Origin: Luzula sylvatica
Lineage: Eukaryota; Streptophyta; Magnoliopsida; Poales; Juncaceae
Reading direction: 5' to 3'
Assembly (NCBI GenBank): GCA_946800325.1
Contig: OX326960.1
Span: forward strand, 21,498,150 to 21,562,149
Length of the DNA: 64,000 nucleotides
In this document: piece by piece, positions 34,504-46,292 of the stretch
Layout of the letters: each line of letters begins with the position of its first letter
How positions within the stretch are numbered: position 1 is the first letter of the stretch
Notes under the pieces: generated by a model
What the model was told of the DNA's origin: nothing
What the model saw: only the letters and a program-made list of their open reading frames with translations
Databases searched by the model: none
Position numbers and translations under genes: made by a program

Positions 34504-34549
34504 GGTCCTCACAGGGCCTTTTTTCCTTCAAAAAAAAAAAAAAAAAAAA

Positions 34550-35044
34550 GGACAAGACACGCCCAAAAGCATTACGATTTACGAAGTCTCAGTGGTCCAA
34601 TTCAGCATATATGGCCCGAATGCAAGGGTAGGTGTTTATTCTTCGTTTAATACTATATTTTCTTTTATTCAATTTTTATCATGATTTTGATTTTTTCTTG
34701 GCGCATCGAAGTATTTGTATCTTTCAAAACTGGATGGTACTTATCAGCTAGCGATGTAAATGTGAACTATTTTTCATTAATTAGACTTAATTTAATTTCT
34801 ACCATAATACATGCGTAATAATCAGTACAAAGTGCACATCTCGCACGAATACAAGGTAGATTTAAATTTTATCGAGGTATTGATAGTGGGCCCAAAGATT
34901 ATATCGAGGTATATTATATCTCTAATTATAATAGGTAAAACATACATAAAGCCCCTCTGTTTTGTTTAGGTTGCAGAAAGGCCCTTACATATTTGTATAT
35001 TTAATTTTTGGGTTTGTAGGATGCGGTGAAGAAGATTGGTTATT
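34550..35044 (+). other. Helitron-2 segment, nothing recognised
   Basis: AT-rich, without a domain-bearing frame. It leads into the fold-back palindrome. Confidence 0.4.
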
Positions 35045-36750
35045 ATTCGGAAATTTTTCACTTCTAACCAAGTTTATAAACAATATACTCAAACTAACCA
35101 AGTTTTTCACAAAATTCTGGATATGTCGTTTGCGGAGAATCAATACCGGCGGCGGGGTACCATTCCCCGCCTTTTTCTTAAAAAAAATTTGGTCCCTTAA
35201 TCTCCCTTAATCACGGCTCCATACATAGAATCAATGCCCTCCATGCACAATCTATGTTACGCGGATACTTCAAAAATACAGAAGTATCCTGAGGATACGG
35301 GTATCCGATACAGATACGGGTGCGATACGGCTGCGATACGTATCGAATACGCCACGTGACGTATCCGATTATTTTAATATTTATTTTTTTCGGATACGGC
35401 GGGGATACGGCAGGATACGGCAGGATACGGCTGGGATACGTTTAGGATACGGCCGGGATACTCCATTTATGATACTTCGGCCCAATATATGTTTTGGCCC
35501 ATAATATTTTTAAATAATTTGTATATGATACTTCTAGGATACTTCTAGGATACTTCTAAAATTAGTTTTAGGAAACTTCTAAAATAATTTAAGATAATTT
35601 TATGATACTTGTATTGTTATGTTTATTTTTTTTATTGTCATGATATTTAATTTAAAAATATTATTTATTTATTTATTATATATAATATAAATATATTAAA
35701 ATAATAACTATATAGCCGTATGCGTATCCGTGATTTTTCAAAAATTGCCGTATCGCCGTATCCGTATCGTATCGGATACGATACCCGTACCCGTATCCGT
35801 GCAACATAGTGCACAATGCACTAACTTTAATTTTAATTCATGACTCCATGCATGGCTCCATGCACTAATTTAGTTCATGATTTAATCAAGTTTTTATATA
35901 TTATTTTATTTTATTTTAATATTTTATTCGCATTCGATATTGTATTCATATATATATTTGTGTTCGAAATGTAATATCGAATATCGTAGTCGTATCCGTA
36001 TTCGAAATTGGATATTGTATTTGTATCAATATTCGTGTTCGAAATCGGATATCGATAAATTATTTCATTTGTATTCGGAATCGGACATCGGCTACCGTAA
36101 TCGTATTCGAAATCGAATATCGATTAACGTGTTCGTATTCTTATTCGAAATCAGATATCGAATACCATGATATGAATACGAATACGGAGGTATATCCGGA
36201 TAACACCGTATTCGTATTAATATCCTGATATCCGATATCTGATTTCGAATAAGAATACGAATACGAATACGTTAATCGATATTCGATTTCGAATACGATT
36301 ACGGTAGCCGATGTCCGGTTCCGAATACAAATGAAATAATCTATCGATATCCGATTTCGAACACGAATACGACTACGATATTCGATATTACATTTCGAAC
36401 ACGAATACATATATGAATACAATATCGAATGCGCATAAAATATTAAAATAAAATAAAATAATATATAAAAACTTGATTAAATCATGAACTAAATTAGTGC
36501 ATGGAGCCATGAATTAAAATTAAAGTTAGTGCATTGTGCAGGCATTGCTTCTATGCATGGAGCCGTGATTAAGGGAGATTACGGGACCAAAAATGTTTTT
36601 AAGAAAAAGGCGGGGAATGGTACCCCGTCTGGCGGGTATTGATTCTGCGCAAAAAACATATCCAGAATTTTGTGAAAAACTTGGTTAGTTTGAATATATT
36701 GTTTATAAACTTGGTTAGAAGTGAAAAATTTCCTTATTATTCTGAAAATT
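35045..36750. repeat. Fold-back palindrome with arms of about 560 bp
   Basis: The left arm (about 35045-36170, excluding the MITE at 35253-35809) and the right arm (about 36190-36750) are inverted copies with few differences. Matching landmarks are ACCAAGTTTATAAACAATAT at about 35088 against its complement near 36700, and GGGGTACCATTCCCCGCC at about 35154 against its complement near 36615. The inner part of both arms consists of ATTCG/TATCG-type repeats. The loop is only about 20 bp around 36180. Confidence 0.8.
35253..35809 (+). mobile_element. GGATACGG-rich hAT-type MITE, complete
   Basis: A 557-bp element with ends CTATGTTACGCGGATAC and, on the complement, CTATGTTGCACGGATAC. It is flanked by the exact 8-bp repeat TGCACAAT (35245-35252 and 35810-35817). 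The interior has GGATACGGCAGGATACGG repeats near the left end and GTATCCGTATCG at the right, and is non-coding. It sits in only one arm of the palindrome. Confidence 0.85.
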
Positions 36751-37605
36751 TCTCTTGGACAAAAAGAACTCAGTGAGGTAAGATAATAATAATAATAATT
36801 ATTATTATTATTGTCCATGAGTTATTCTTATGGTACATCTTTACATTCAACAGTTTGATAGTCTCAACTCTCAACCAGTTTGATATTGCAGTATATCAGG
36901 GTAATTTACATTGAACGTAATAATTTAGGCAAGGTGATATTAAGGTGTTTTTGTAAAATATAACCTGTGAAAAAACAGAAAATACTAAAATTCCTTGCAA
37001 TAAACTATTCAACCCTCTCCAAAGGTATTATCTCATTGTTAATAAGTTTTTATAACGTATGAATTATAAGGTAAAAAAAAACTTGGTTTCTCTCCTTCCA
37101 CTTTTATTGGTACAATATTCTTCATATTATATATTTTAATTGGGTATGTCATGGTCTCCTTTCATTACACACATCAATCATTCATAAAACAATTTTCTTT
37201 CTTTTCCATACATCTCTTTTCTTGCCCTACATTCCTCACATCACTTCATTCATTGAATAAGACAGTGGAAAAATGTTTTCTTAATTGTAAGATAGAGGTT
37301 AACAATTATTTTTGTGATATGTTATAAATACATTTTTTATTTTGTTTTGGTACATATATTTGAACGTGTTATAATACAGTCATGGTTGTCTTCTCTGTAT
37401 TTTGATATAGAAAGGTTTTGTTTATTAGTTTTGAGTTATTTAGCACACAATTTTGTATGTTTTTGTGTTTCGAGTAATATGTTGATTGTTGATGTAATGA
37501 TAATGTTAGTTATTTATATTTCATATATGTGTTTAAGCCAGGAAAGAAATAATAAACAAGAATAAAATATATAATAAATGATATTTCATATATTTTATTA
37601 TAAAA
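36751..37605 (+). other. Helitron-2 right part, nothing recognised
   Basis: A (TAA)n/(TTA)n tract at 36781-36812 is followed by AT-rich non-coding sequence up to the Helitron 3' hairpin. Short hydrophobic frames here have no recognisable domain. Confidence 0.4.
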
Positions 37606-37635
37606 TTCGCAGCGAAGCGCGAGTTATTCTTCTAG

Positions 37636-37939
37636 TAAATACAATACGATCTATTCAAAAGTCATTTGTACGACCAGATTCTAAGTTGTGTATCTGCCTA
37701 CGGGCTTGTTAAAAAAAAAAAAAACGTTTATCTGGCTCACAATTTCAGAACCACATAAATAGACTCGAATTACAAACGTGTATCTATTTATCACTGGTTC
37801 ACAATTTTTCGTAATTAAAGTTTTGACTAAGGGTTGAACATAATATCAATCAAGCCCAAACAGAACAAAAATAGAGGCAATATCAGAATTACTATAAGTA
37901 TAAAAAATCCTTCACAATGAGCCTCTACCACAAGTCTAA
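37636..37939 (+). promoter_or_regulatory. Proximal upstream region of the GLR gene
   Basis: It is colinear with the right edge of the window (63690-64000), with shared stretches such as CACTGGTTCACAATTT and GTAATTAAAGTTTTGACTAA. A TATA-like TATAAGTATAAAAAA lies at 37893-37907, only about 35 bp before the start codon, implying a very short 5' UTR. An out-of-frame ATG at 37917 would matter only if transcription starts further upstream. A retroposed A-tail (about 37695-37724) is present here but absent from the paralogous copy. Confidence 0.6.
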
Positions 37940-40900
37940 ATGGAAACACCAAAAAACAAGCGCCTTGTGTGCATTCCTTTACCTCCTATCTTGTTCTTCT
38001 CCTTCTTGCTTTTCTTCTCCATTATTGACTCCGAAAGCTATCTAGTTCGAGCTCAGGATGCCGCATCAAGACCGGTGCGTGTTGGGGTTGTGCTCGATCT
38101 CACACAACTGGAAGGGAAGAGAAGCCGCACAAGCATTATGATTGCTGTTGAGGATTTCTATGCCGCGAATCCACATTTCAGAACTAGAATTAGTTTTGAA
38201 TTTTGGGATTCCATGAATGAAACTGTTGGGGCTGCTTTTGCTGGTAATCCATACAATTTTTAGTTATAATGATAGGCACCTAAATTTCGTATCTAAATTT
38301 CCACCTAGATATATATGTGACAGTCAAATTTAAAAAATTTAGAATTTTGTTTTCATTTTTAAGTTTCACGTGGTAGCACTAAGATTTGTCACGTATGTTT
38401 CTAGATTCAAATCTAGATGCAAAATCATTCATTTCGTGAAATTATACTCACTTGTTACATATATTTCATACAATAGTTATATTTTTTAACATATTACAAA
38501 AAGCTGTCACGTGTGTTGTTTTTTAGTTTTCTTTTTTATTTCAACCCAAATTATATCATATATCGATGAAAATATACCCAACCCCCCAAACTCATCACAA
38601 TATCCTCGATGAGATGACAAATTAAATTGATTAACATTTATAATTGACTCAATTAAATGTTAATTGACATGTTTCATTAACACATCAATAATTTATAATA
38701 TATTAATATTAGTAAATGTTAATTGACGTGTCAATTTAATTAAACGGTCAATTGAATCGTTAATTGAGTCAATTAATAATACTAATAATACTTAAAACTC
38801 TCTTGTCGTCTCAACAAAGATGGTAATTTATAATTGTGTTATTTTTTTAAAAAAAAAATTGATATTTTATATGTTAATGGATGACATTTCAAATATATCG
38901 GTTTTATATGTATTATTCATGCTTTTATTTGTTTTGTTTTCAAACTTTAATTTTGTTTGAAGTATAACATATTATATTTTATTTATTTTGTGTGCATTTA
39001 TAATGATGGACTAATTTCATGGATATTTATTACTTATAATGCATATATCAATGATAAACAAATTTCATGAACATTTATTAATTATAATGTATTGATTGAT
39101 ATCAATATATTTGCAAACATATCATGATTATATTAATTGAGTTTAAACGTACCCGTGCGAATACTATTTAAACAAATTATACAAAAAAAACATGTAAAAA
39201 AGGGTATGAAGTCCCGCGCAATTGCGCGAGATATTGCTAGTATAATATAATTTTGAATGTATATTGACAGGTTACATGACAATTACAAATTAATTTCGTG
39301 AAAGTATTCATTTTGTCATTCAATAAGTATTTATCACATAACATATGAGTATAAATATGGAAAAAAAAAACTTATCATCATTTCCTCCAAAATTGTGATA
39401 TATATTTGGGAAATTTTACTCTTCCCACCACTTTCCCCCACACCTTGGTGATATGGTTAATTAACCACTAATCACCATCTCAATTAACACAAATAAATTC
39501 TATTAACAGTTAATAAATATTAATTATTAACAATTAATACATATGTACCTTAATTATATATTAATTAATTATGCATTCAAATTTCCTTTGTTAATTAAGA
39601 TGGTGATTAATAACTAATGGGCCATATCGGCAATGTGTGGGAGAAAGTGGGGGGAATAGTAAATGGGCTCTATATATTTTATGTTTGATCAATAATTCAC
39701 ATTCTTTTTCCATTTCTTTTTCCATTGATCGTATAGGTTATATTTAAATAACTCTTAATAATACTTTATTCTAGGAAAAATATATTTACGCGATTCACAA
39801 AGAATTTTTTCGCTAGGGTGAGTTTTATCATTAAATAATTTCTAGAGCTGGCAAAATCTGACCTGACACAAAAAAATGACCTGATATATTCGAACTTGAA
39901 CTCAACCCGAATCGAAAAAATTGAAAAATAAATGATTCGAAACCTAGCCAAAATGCGAACTAGTAAAAATATATATTTTCAATATATTAGTCGAACTAAA
40001 CTTATTTCCTCCAAAAAATGCGAACTGGTAAAAAAAATATTAGTCGACATCTTGAAAATATTAAAAATATATTTAAAAAATGAATGGACTTTAAAACTAA
40101 ACGCTAACAAAATATTTTTCTGCCAAAATATTTTCAAGATGATTATTTTTTTGTATCCTTGTTTATATTTTTATTATTTGATATTATTTTTCATTAAAAC
40201 ATATAATAAGAGGATTCTTTTTTTGTATCTTTGTTTATATTTTTATTATTTGATATTATTTTTCATTAAAACAAATAATAAATAAAGTATTAAAATTATA
40301 TAACTGACATAATATTTTTAAAATATATTATATATGCTAAAAACATTATAGAGATTTTTAACTGCAACATACATTTTCGAAGCGTACTACATGTTTCGTT
40401 CATATCTTCTGAAATATAATATATATTCAGGAAAAAAGAACAAGAACGGATGAGATATTGGAGTGAAGGAGAGATGATTTTATCAAGCCTGCAGTATCTG
40501 ACGAGGGTAAGTGTTCGTTTTCTTTGTTGAAATATAAAATATATATAGAGGCACAACGTTCAACTAAAAAAAGGTTTATTGCAGTTAAAAATGTACACAA
40601 ATTTTTAAATGTGTCTGACATCTAAAATGTATACGAGGGTCCAAGTTTACCAAGGGTCCAATATCATAAATTATTCTCGCATATATATCCAAGCTTGGAA
40701 TAGACTCGAAATGATAAAACAGTAGGAACGCAGTCACGGGCTCACAGCCCCTGAGTCTACTCACTTCTCCCTTCTCACGATCTTGAATCGACCTCTCCTC
40801 TTCAATCAATGGCATTCATATACCTCTTCTACTATTCTGTTCTATAGATCGGGCCGTTCTATATCTACAACCTTTACCCTCAATCTCGATCCCTTTCACT

Positions 40901-43900
40901 GTCCCTGGCTTGCAATACTCCTCCACTTTCAATCGCTAGAGTCCTAGACAACCATATCCCATTTAGGTAAGTCTACCAGGGTTTTTGAGTACGAGTTCTT
41001 GTTTGTATTTCTCACCTTCTATTATCCAATTTCAATGTGAAGAGATGCTAGTTATCTCTATCTCTCTTGATTATTGAGAAATACAATTTGCATAAATCTA
41101 ATATCCAATTTCTAATTATTATTCTTATTTTCAATAGAAAATAACAATATTGTTCTGATCTTTCCTATGAGAAAAAATATAATTTATGGCCTTTCTGTCT
41201 CTCTTGATTATTCTTAATATTTAAGTTTTTAATTGTGATTCAGCTAATAGTTGTTATGACTTATTTATATTATTAAGATCCACCCATAACTGGTTAGAAT
41301 TTAGTAAATCATTTATTGAAATTTTAATGTGAGGATAATACAATACTTTTCATGGATTTCGAGAAATTATGCAAGAAAAATGATAATACAATACTTTTCA
41401 TGGATTTCGAGAAATTATGCAAGAAAAATCTAAAATTTCAGTGCCGAATCACTTGAATGTATGTTATTTATTCCAAAAAAAAAAAATTATCATTTTCTTT
41501 AATTTTCCAGATTCAATGTTTTCTTTTAAGTCATAGTTATAATTTTTCAAATCCTTGTAATGAAAATATTTCTGGCCTATTTCAAATTATGATAATATTC
41601 AAGGTATTATATGAATAATTTTCATATTATGTTATAAATGAGGGCTCTATTTCATGACGGGCCTCGGTCCTTGAGAACCCGAGACCGGCCCCGGACAGAG
41701 CATATCACACAACTAAAATGTGTATTTTATAAGGTTAATAACAAACGTATTGTACTTCAAAAAATATATTGTAGTTAAAAAATCAATATTTAAAAAAAAT
41801 TGAGAACAAAAAACAAAGTTTCTGGCTAACGTAATACTTTTTCTATTATATATTTGGGTTATATATTATGTTCCACGAATACGGATACGGGTATCATATC
41901 CAATATGATACGGATAGAGTGATACGTCGATACGATAATTTTCAAAAATTTCAGAATACGAATAAGACAATATAGTTATTATTTTAATATATTTGTATTA
42001 TGTAAAATAATTAAATTATAAATTAATAATATTTTTAAATTAATATCATGACAATAAATAAAATCAATCAATAATACAAATATCATGAAAATATCATAAA
42101 AGTATCATAGACATATTTTAGAAGTATCATGAAACTAATTTAATATTATCCTAAATGATTATATATAAAAATATTATGGACCGAAATATATAATTGGTTG
42201 AAGTATCCTAAATGGAGCATCCATCCGTATTCGTAAAGAATAAATATTAAAATAATCGAACAGTCCACGTGACGTATCCGACCCTATTGTACCCCTATCT
42301 GTATCTGACCCGTATCACACCCATATTCGTATAGGGTACCCATATCCCAGAATACTTCTGCATTTTTGAAATATCGTGTCCCAAAACTCACCCAAACACC
42401 TTTGATGAGATGGGCAAATGTGTTTAATTGGATTGATTAATACCCTTAATTGCATGAATTAACGAGTTAATTGATCTTTCATTGAATCGACATGTCAATC
42501 AATATGTATTAATATTAACGTATTAAAATGAATTGACGTGTCAATTAGGAAAAAATATTTTTATTCTTAATTTTTTTCATCATACAAAAATATTAAAATT
42601 GTAACATGCTATATTTAAATATGAAAATTAATATATATTGGTTAGATTTGATTTCTTCATAATATTAGGAAAAATATTTTTGCATTATTCATTGAAGATA
42701 TAAATAATAGTATATTAGTATAATAAATATCAATCACCATAAATAGGAATATAGTGGTCATTTGATTAAAAAAAAAAAAGTTGAAATCGCTCTCAATTTA
42801 TCCATGTTTGCTCTTGCAATAGCGTTTCTCTATATTTTCCCTATATATATTAAACTCTCTCAAGAAGAAACCAATGTTGGATGGCATAATGGTTAGTGCT
42901 TAAGCAAAAATTAAAAAAAATAAATCATAAACTAAGAATGTAAATTATATCAATCAAGGTGCTTAATAGTTACAAAATATAAATTAAGATGTTAAATTAT
43001 ATAAAAAATAGTATCACATAATCAAAAATTCGAAAATATAAGATAAGAATGTAAGTTTACCAACGGCACTCTCATAAAATCTAGGATCAAGTATTAAGTA
43101 TTGTTGTCAATGATCTCATAATCTAGTTGGTTGAGAACTTGACACAACATAATCACGTGTTGAAGAGATTATGAATTTGTGTCCCATGAACATCAATATA
43201 AACAATAAAAAATTATAATAGCCACAATTCATGATCTAGAATTTTCTTAAAAAATATATCAAGTATCGTTACCCCATCAATCCCGATATTAACATAAATC
43301 TCTTTTGTCCTATATAGTTGTGGATCTACTGAAGACTCAAGTGGAAGCCATAATGGGTCCCCAAACCTCGACCGAGACCGAGTTTGTTACCTTTCTCTGT
43401 GATCGAACCCAGGTCCCTCTTCTCTCCTTCTCTGCTACATCCCCAATCATTTCCCCGTCTCGCTCTCCATATTTCACTCGTGCTTGTCTCAATGATTCAT
43501 CCCAATCCCTCCCTATCGCCAGTTTCATCCGACAATTCGGTTGGCATGCTGTGATCCCAATTTGTGAAGACTCTTACTATGGGTATGGCATTCTCCCCTC
43601 CCTTATAGATGCACTCGAACCAATTGATGTACAAATTCTTGATCGTGCTGTTATACCTAGCACGGCAATAGATGACCAGATTGAAAAGGAACTCTCCCGA
43701 CTCATGAACTTACAAACATCTGTGTTTTTGGTTCATATGCGTCTTGCTCTTGCTATACGGCTATTCCGCATCGCACAAAAGCTTAACATGTTGTCTGAGG
43801 GTTATGTCTGGATCGTAACGGATTGTGTAGGATATGTGATTGACACGCTTGATCCAATCATCTTAAGCTCCATGCAAGGTGTGGTCGGGTTTCGGCCTTA

Positions 43901-46292
43901 TTTACCGTCGTCAAATAAAATAACGCAATTCTCGGCTCGTTTCCAAGCGAGGTATCGGCAAGATTACCCAGACAGTAAGGTGAGGGAACCAAACATATAC
44001 CAGTTATGGGCATATGATGCAACTTGGGCGATGGCAATTGCAGTTGAGAAGGCAAATGTAACCAACCCAAGCTTTATAATGCCAAAAAGGGGGAGTGGAT
44101 ATTCCACGGCATTCGATAAAATTGGTGTTTCCCATACCGGGGCTAAACTACTCACTGCAATTCATAACACTACGTTTAATGGGTTGGCTGGTAATTTTAC
44201 TCTCGTAAATGGACAACTTCAGCTGCATGCATATGAGATATTTAATATGATAGGAAAAAGCACGAGAACGATAGGATTTTGGAATAAAGGAGAAGGGATA
44301 ACAAGTGACTATGGTAATAGGAATAACAAGCTAAAGGCGATCATATGGCCAGGGGACTCGACGTTAACACCCAAAGGTTGGGTCAACCCAACCAAAGGGA
44401 AGACACTGTGTATTGCTGTGCCGGTGAAACAAACTTTCCCACAATTTGTGAATGTATCAGAGCCAATCACAAACACATCCAGTGTTACAGGCTACTCTAT
44501 CGATATTTTTGATGCTGCCATAAAAAAGCTTCCTTACTATGTAAGCTATGAGTACGTGCCCGTTGCCGTCGGATACACACATGACGATGTCATCTATGAA
44601 GTCCATCTTGGCGTAAGTATTCACAAATTTACTTCCACTAATCTACTATAAACACTTTTTTCATCTATTTATCATTTTATTAATAATATCGTATCCAAAT
44701 TGAGAACAGAATTTTGATGCGTTTGTGGCGGACACCACAGTTACTGCCAACAGGACAAATTATGTGGATTTTACATTGCCATATACAGACTCGGGTATAT
44801 CGATGGTTGTGCCAATCAAAGTGGGCAAGAGTAATTCAATGTGGATTTTTTTGCAACCTCTAACTACCACGTTATGGCTAACTTGTCTCGCATTCTTCTT
44901 CCTCATTGGATTCGCTGTATGGGTGATTGAGCACAGGATAAATCCAGACTTTCGAGGGACGAAATTGGAGCAAGTCGGCCTCACAATTTACTTTGCATTC
45001 TCTACTCTCGTCTATTCTCACAGTATGTTTAGTTTCTTTATCTCATATTTTTTTTAAATTTATCAGTTCTTTAATTTTTAAAACCCTTTACAAAAATAAT
45101 AATTCACTTCGAATTGGAAATCATTCATACTGCTATTGTTTCAAATAAAGTAGAAATCGTTTATACAGATATAATTGCCTTTCAATCTTATGTAATTTCA
45201 TTCATTGGTCAGATGCAAAATTACGAAGCAACCTATCGAGAATCTTGATTATTATCTGGGTATTTGTAGTGCTAATCCTAACTTCAAGCTACACGGCTTG
45301 TCTGGCATCCATGCTGACTATACAACAACTAACCCCAACCATTACAGATGTAAACGAACTCTTAAGACAAGGAGACTACATTGGATATCAAGCCGGAAAT
45401 GTTGTAGTACTTGATTTCTTAAAATCAAGACTGAGTGTTGACACACTTAAATTGAGGACATATTATACAATTGAAAAATATGCCGAGGCCCTTGCCAAGG
45501 GTTCATCCAATGGAGGGGTTTCGGCTATTTTCGATGAGATTCCTTATCTTAAGGTCTTCTTAGGGAAGTATTGTGCTAACCATACAATGATCGGTCCGAT
45601 ATACAAGACAGATGGATTTGGTTTTGTAAGATTCTCTAATTAATCATGATCATTTCTCCATAAACACACATCCTATCTTTATAATTTGAGGTCTCGTCTT
45701 GTTTAATCTTTTTTAGGTATTTCCAAGAGGCTCGCCACTGGTACCGGATGTGTCCATGGCAACAGAAGGAAATGAAATGACTCAAATTGACAAAAAATGG
45801 TTGGGTGACCTTAGCAGTTGCCCTAGGCAAGGTGCTGCCTTGGGCTCTCCGAGCCTAAGTTTCAGAAACTCTGCAGGTCTTTTTATCATAACAGGTGTTG
45901 TCTCTGTCCTCTTGATCATAATCCATCTAGGAAGATATGTGTACCGAAATTGGGATAGGATAAAAGGTGAATTTAGTGATCACGAAACTACATATGATAT
46001 ATTTCGTGCGTTGGTTAAGCAGTTTGACCGGATGGATTCTGTTGTCCGGTCTGCCTTGGATCGTAGCAAATCATCAGTGAACAGCGCTGGAGAAAGTCGT
46101 GGCAAAGCAAATGGAGATCAAGTGGGTTTGATGAATAATGAAACCATATCAGACCAATCATCGGGGATGAATTCTCCTTCAATGCATGGAACACAAACAC
46201 AAGAACACCCAGATGCTACCAATCTCACGCGTCGAATCTTACCTACAGAACATACCCTAGAGCTCCAACAGATTCATGTTCAAGGGAGATGA
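37940..46292 (+). CDS. GLR: Glutamate receptor-like channel (GLR, clade II type), five exons
   Basis: Exons: 37940-38243, 43318-44612, 44710-45022, 45213-45625 and 45717-46292, all with GT/AG borders. Joined they give 2901 nt and 966 aa with no stop, the usual GLR length. Residues 1-38 look like a signal peptide. About 45-430 is the amino-terminal, periplasmic-binding-like domain (RPVRVGVVLDL, AIMGPQTS, SFSATSP). The ligand-binding halves follow (YVDFTLPYTDSG). M1 is about 588-606, the pore loop about 617-637, M3 about 648-672 (SSYTACLASMLT, against the usual SYTASLTSMLT), and M4 about 827-847. A cytoplasmic Ser/Thr-rich tail follows. Plant GLRs are amino-acid-gated cation channels, mostly at the plasma membrane, acting in Ca2+ signalling. 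Clade II members often lie in tandem arrays. Intron 1 is unusually long. Expression is not visible from sequence. Confidence 0.93.
39205..39240 (+). mobile_element. Helitron 3' end in GLR intron 1
   Basis: The hairpin CCCGCGCAATTGCGCGAG (39213-39230) is followed by ATATTG and CTAG (39237-39240), then T. This is the standard Helitron 3' terminus. The 5' end could not be placed, so the element may be anything from a few hundred bases to the whole intron part to its left. Confidence 0.65.
40141..40284 (+). repeat. Tandem duplication, 72-bp unit, two copies
   Basis: The segment holding TTTGTATCCTTGTTTATATT at about 40151 recurs 72 bp later as TTTGTATCTTTGTTTATATT. It lies in GLR intron 1. Confidence 0.75.
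41334..41429 (+). repeat. Exact tandem duplication, 48-bp unit, two copies
   Basis: 41334-41381 and 41382-41429 are identical (starting GATAATACAATACTTTTCAT). Identity suggests a recent slippage or unequal-exchange event in GLR intron 1. Confidence 0.9.
41866..42384 (-). mobile_element. GGATAC-rich MITE, minus orientation, decayed
   Basis: The right end on the complement (CACGATATTTCAAAAATGCAGAAGTATTC) parallels the left end of the MITE at 35253. The left end TATGTTCCACGAATACGGATAC parallels that element's right end. It is more diverged than the 35253 copy and no target duplication is evident. It lies in GLR intron 1. Confidence 0.6.

Larger units (their letters stand above)
28838..34549 (+). 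mobile_element. LINE, internally deleted, hosting a hAT and a MITE
   Basis: The parts in order are: end of ORF1 (28838-29026 and 32332-32842), start of ORF2 with the endonuclease domain (32932-33590), an abrupt jump to the ORF2 C-terminus (33590-33784), a 3' UTR, and an A-tail of about 19 A (34531-34549). A hAT element (29027-32323) and a hAT-derived MITE (33930-34503) lie inside. The reverse transcriptase is absent, so it cannot move on its own. The 5' end and the target duplication could not be fixed. Confidence 0.7.
27616..37635 (+). mobile_element. Helitron-2 (10.0 kb) with nested elements
   Basis: It starts TCTACCCCTCCCG after an A and ends with a short GC hairpin (TCGCAGCGAAGCGCGAG, about 37608-37624) and CTAG at 37632-37635 before a T. 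Removing it joins CTATGCTAA to TAAATACAATACGATC, matching the paralogous CTATGCTAATATACGATC near 63690. It contains a LINE (itself holding a hAT and a MITE), a fold-back palindrome and unrecognised sequence. No Rep/helicase frame was found. Confidence 0.7.
38244..43317 (+). other. Intron 1 of the GLR gene (5.07 kb, repeat-filled)
   Basis: A phase-1 intron between GCTG|GTAATC and TATATAG|TTGTG. It contains a Helitron end at 39240, a 72-bp tandem duplication, a 48-bp tandem duplication, a MITE near 41866-42384 and a gene-leader-like patch (40780-40990, with CCATTTAG|GTAAGTC resembling a donor). The other introns are 97, 190 and 91 bp. Insertions, rather than ancestral structure, explain its length. 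Confidence 0.8.

Noticed and set aside
37917..38045. Out-of-frame ATG upstream of the GLR start (possible regulatory uORF)
   Set aside because: The TATA-like motif at 37893-37907 places the likely transcription start at or after this ATG, so it may not be in the mRNA. It is noted only.
43337..44155. Minus-strand frames of 63-70 aa
   Set aside because: They are antisense shadows of GLR exon 2.
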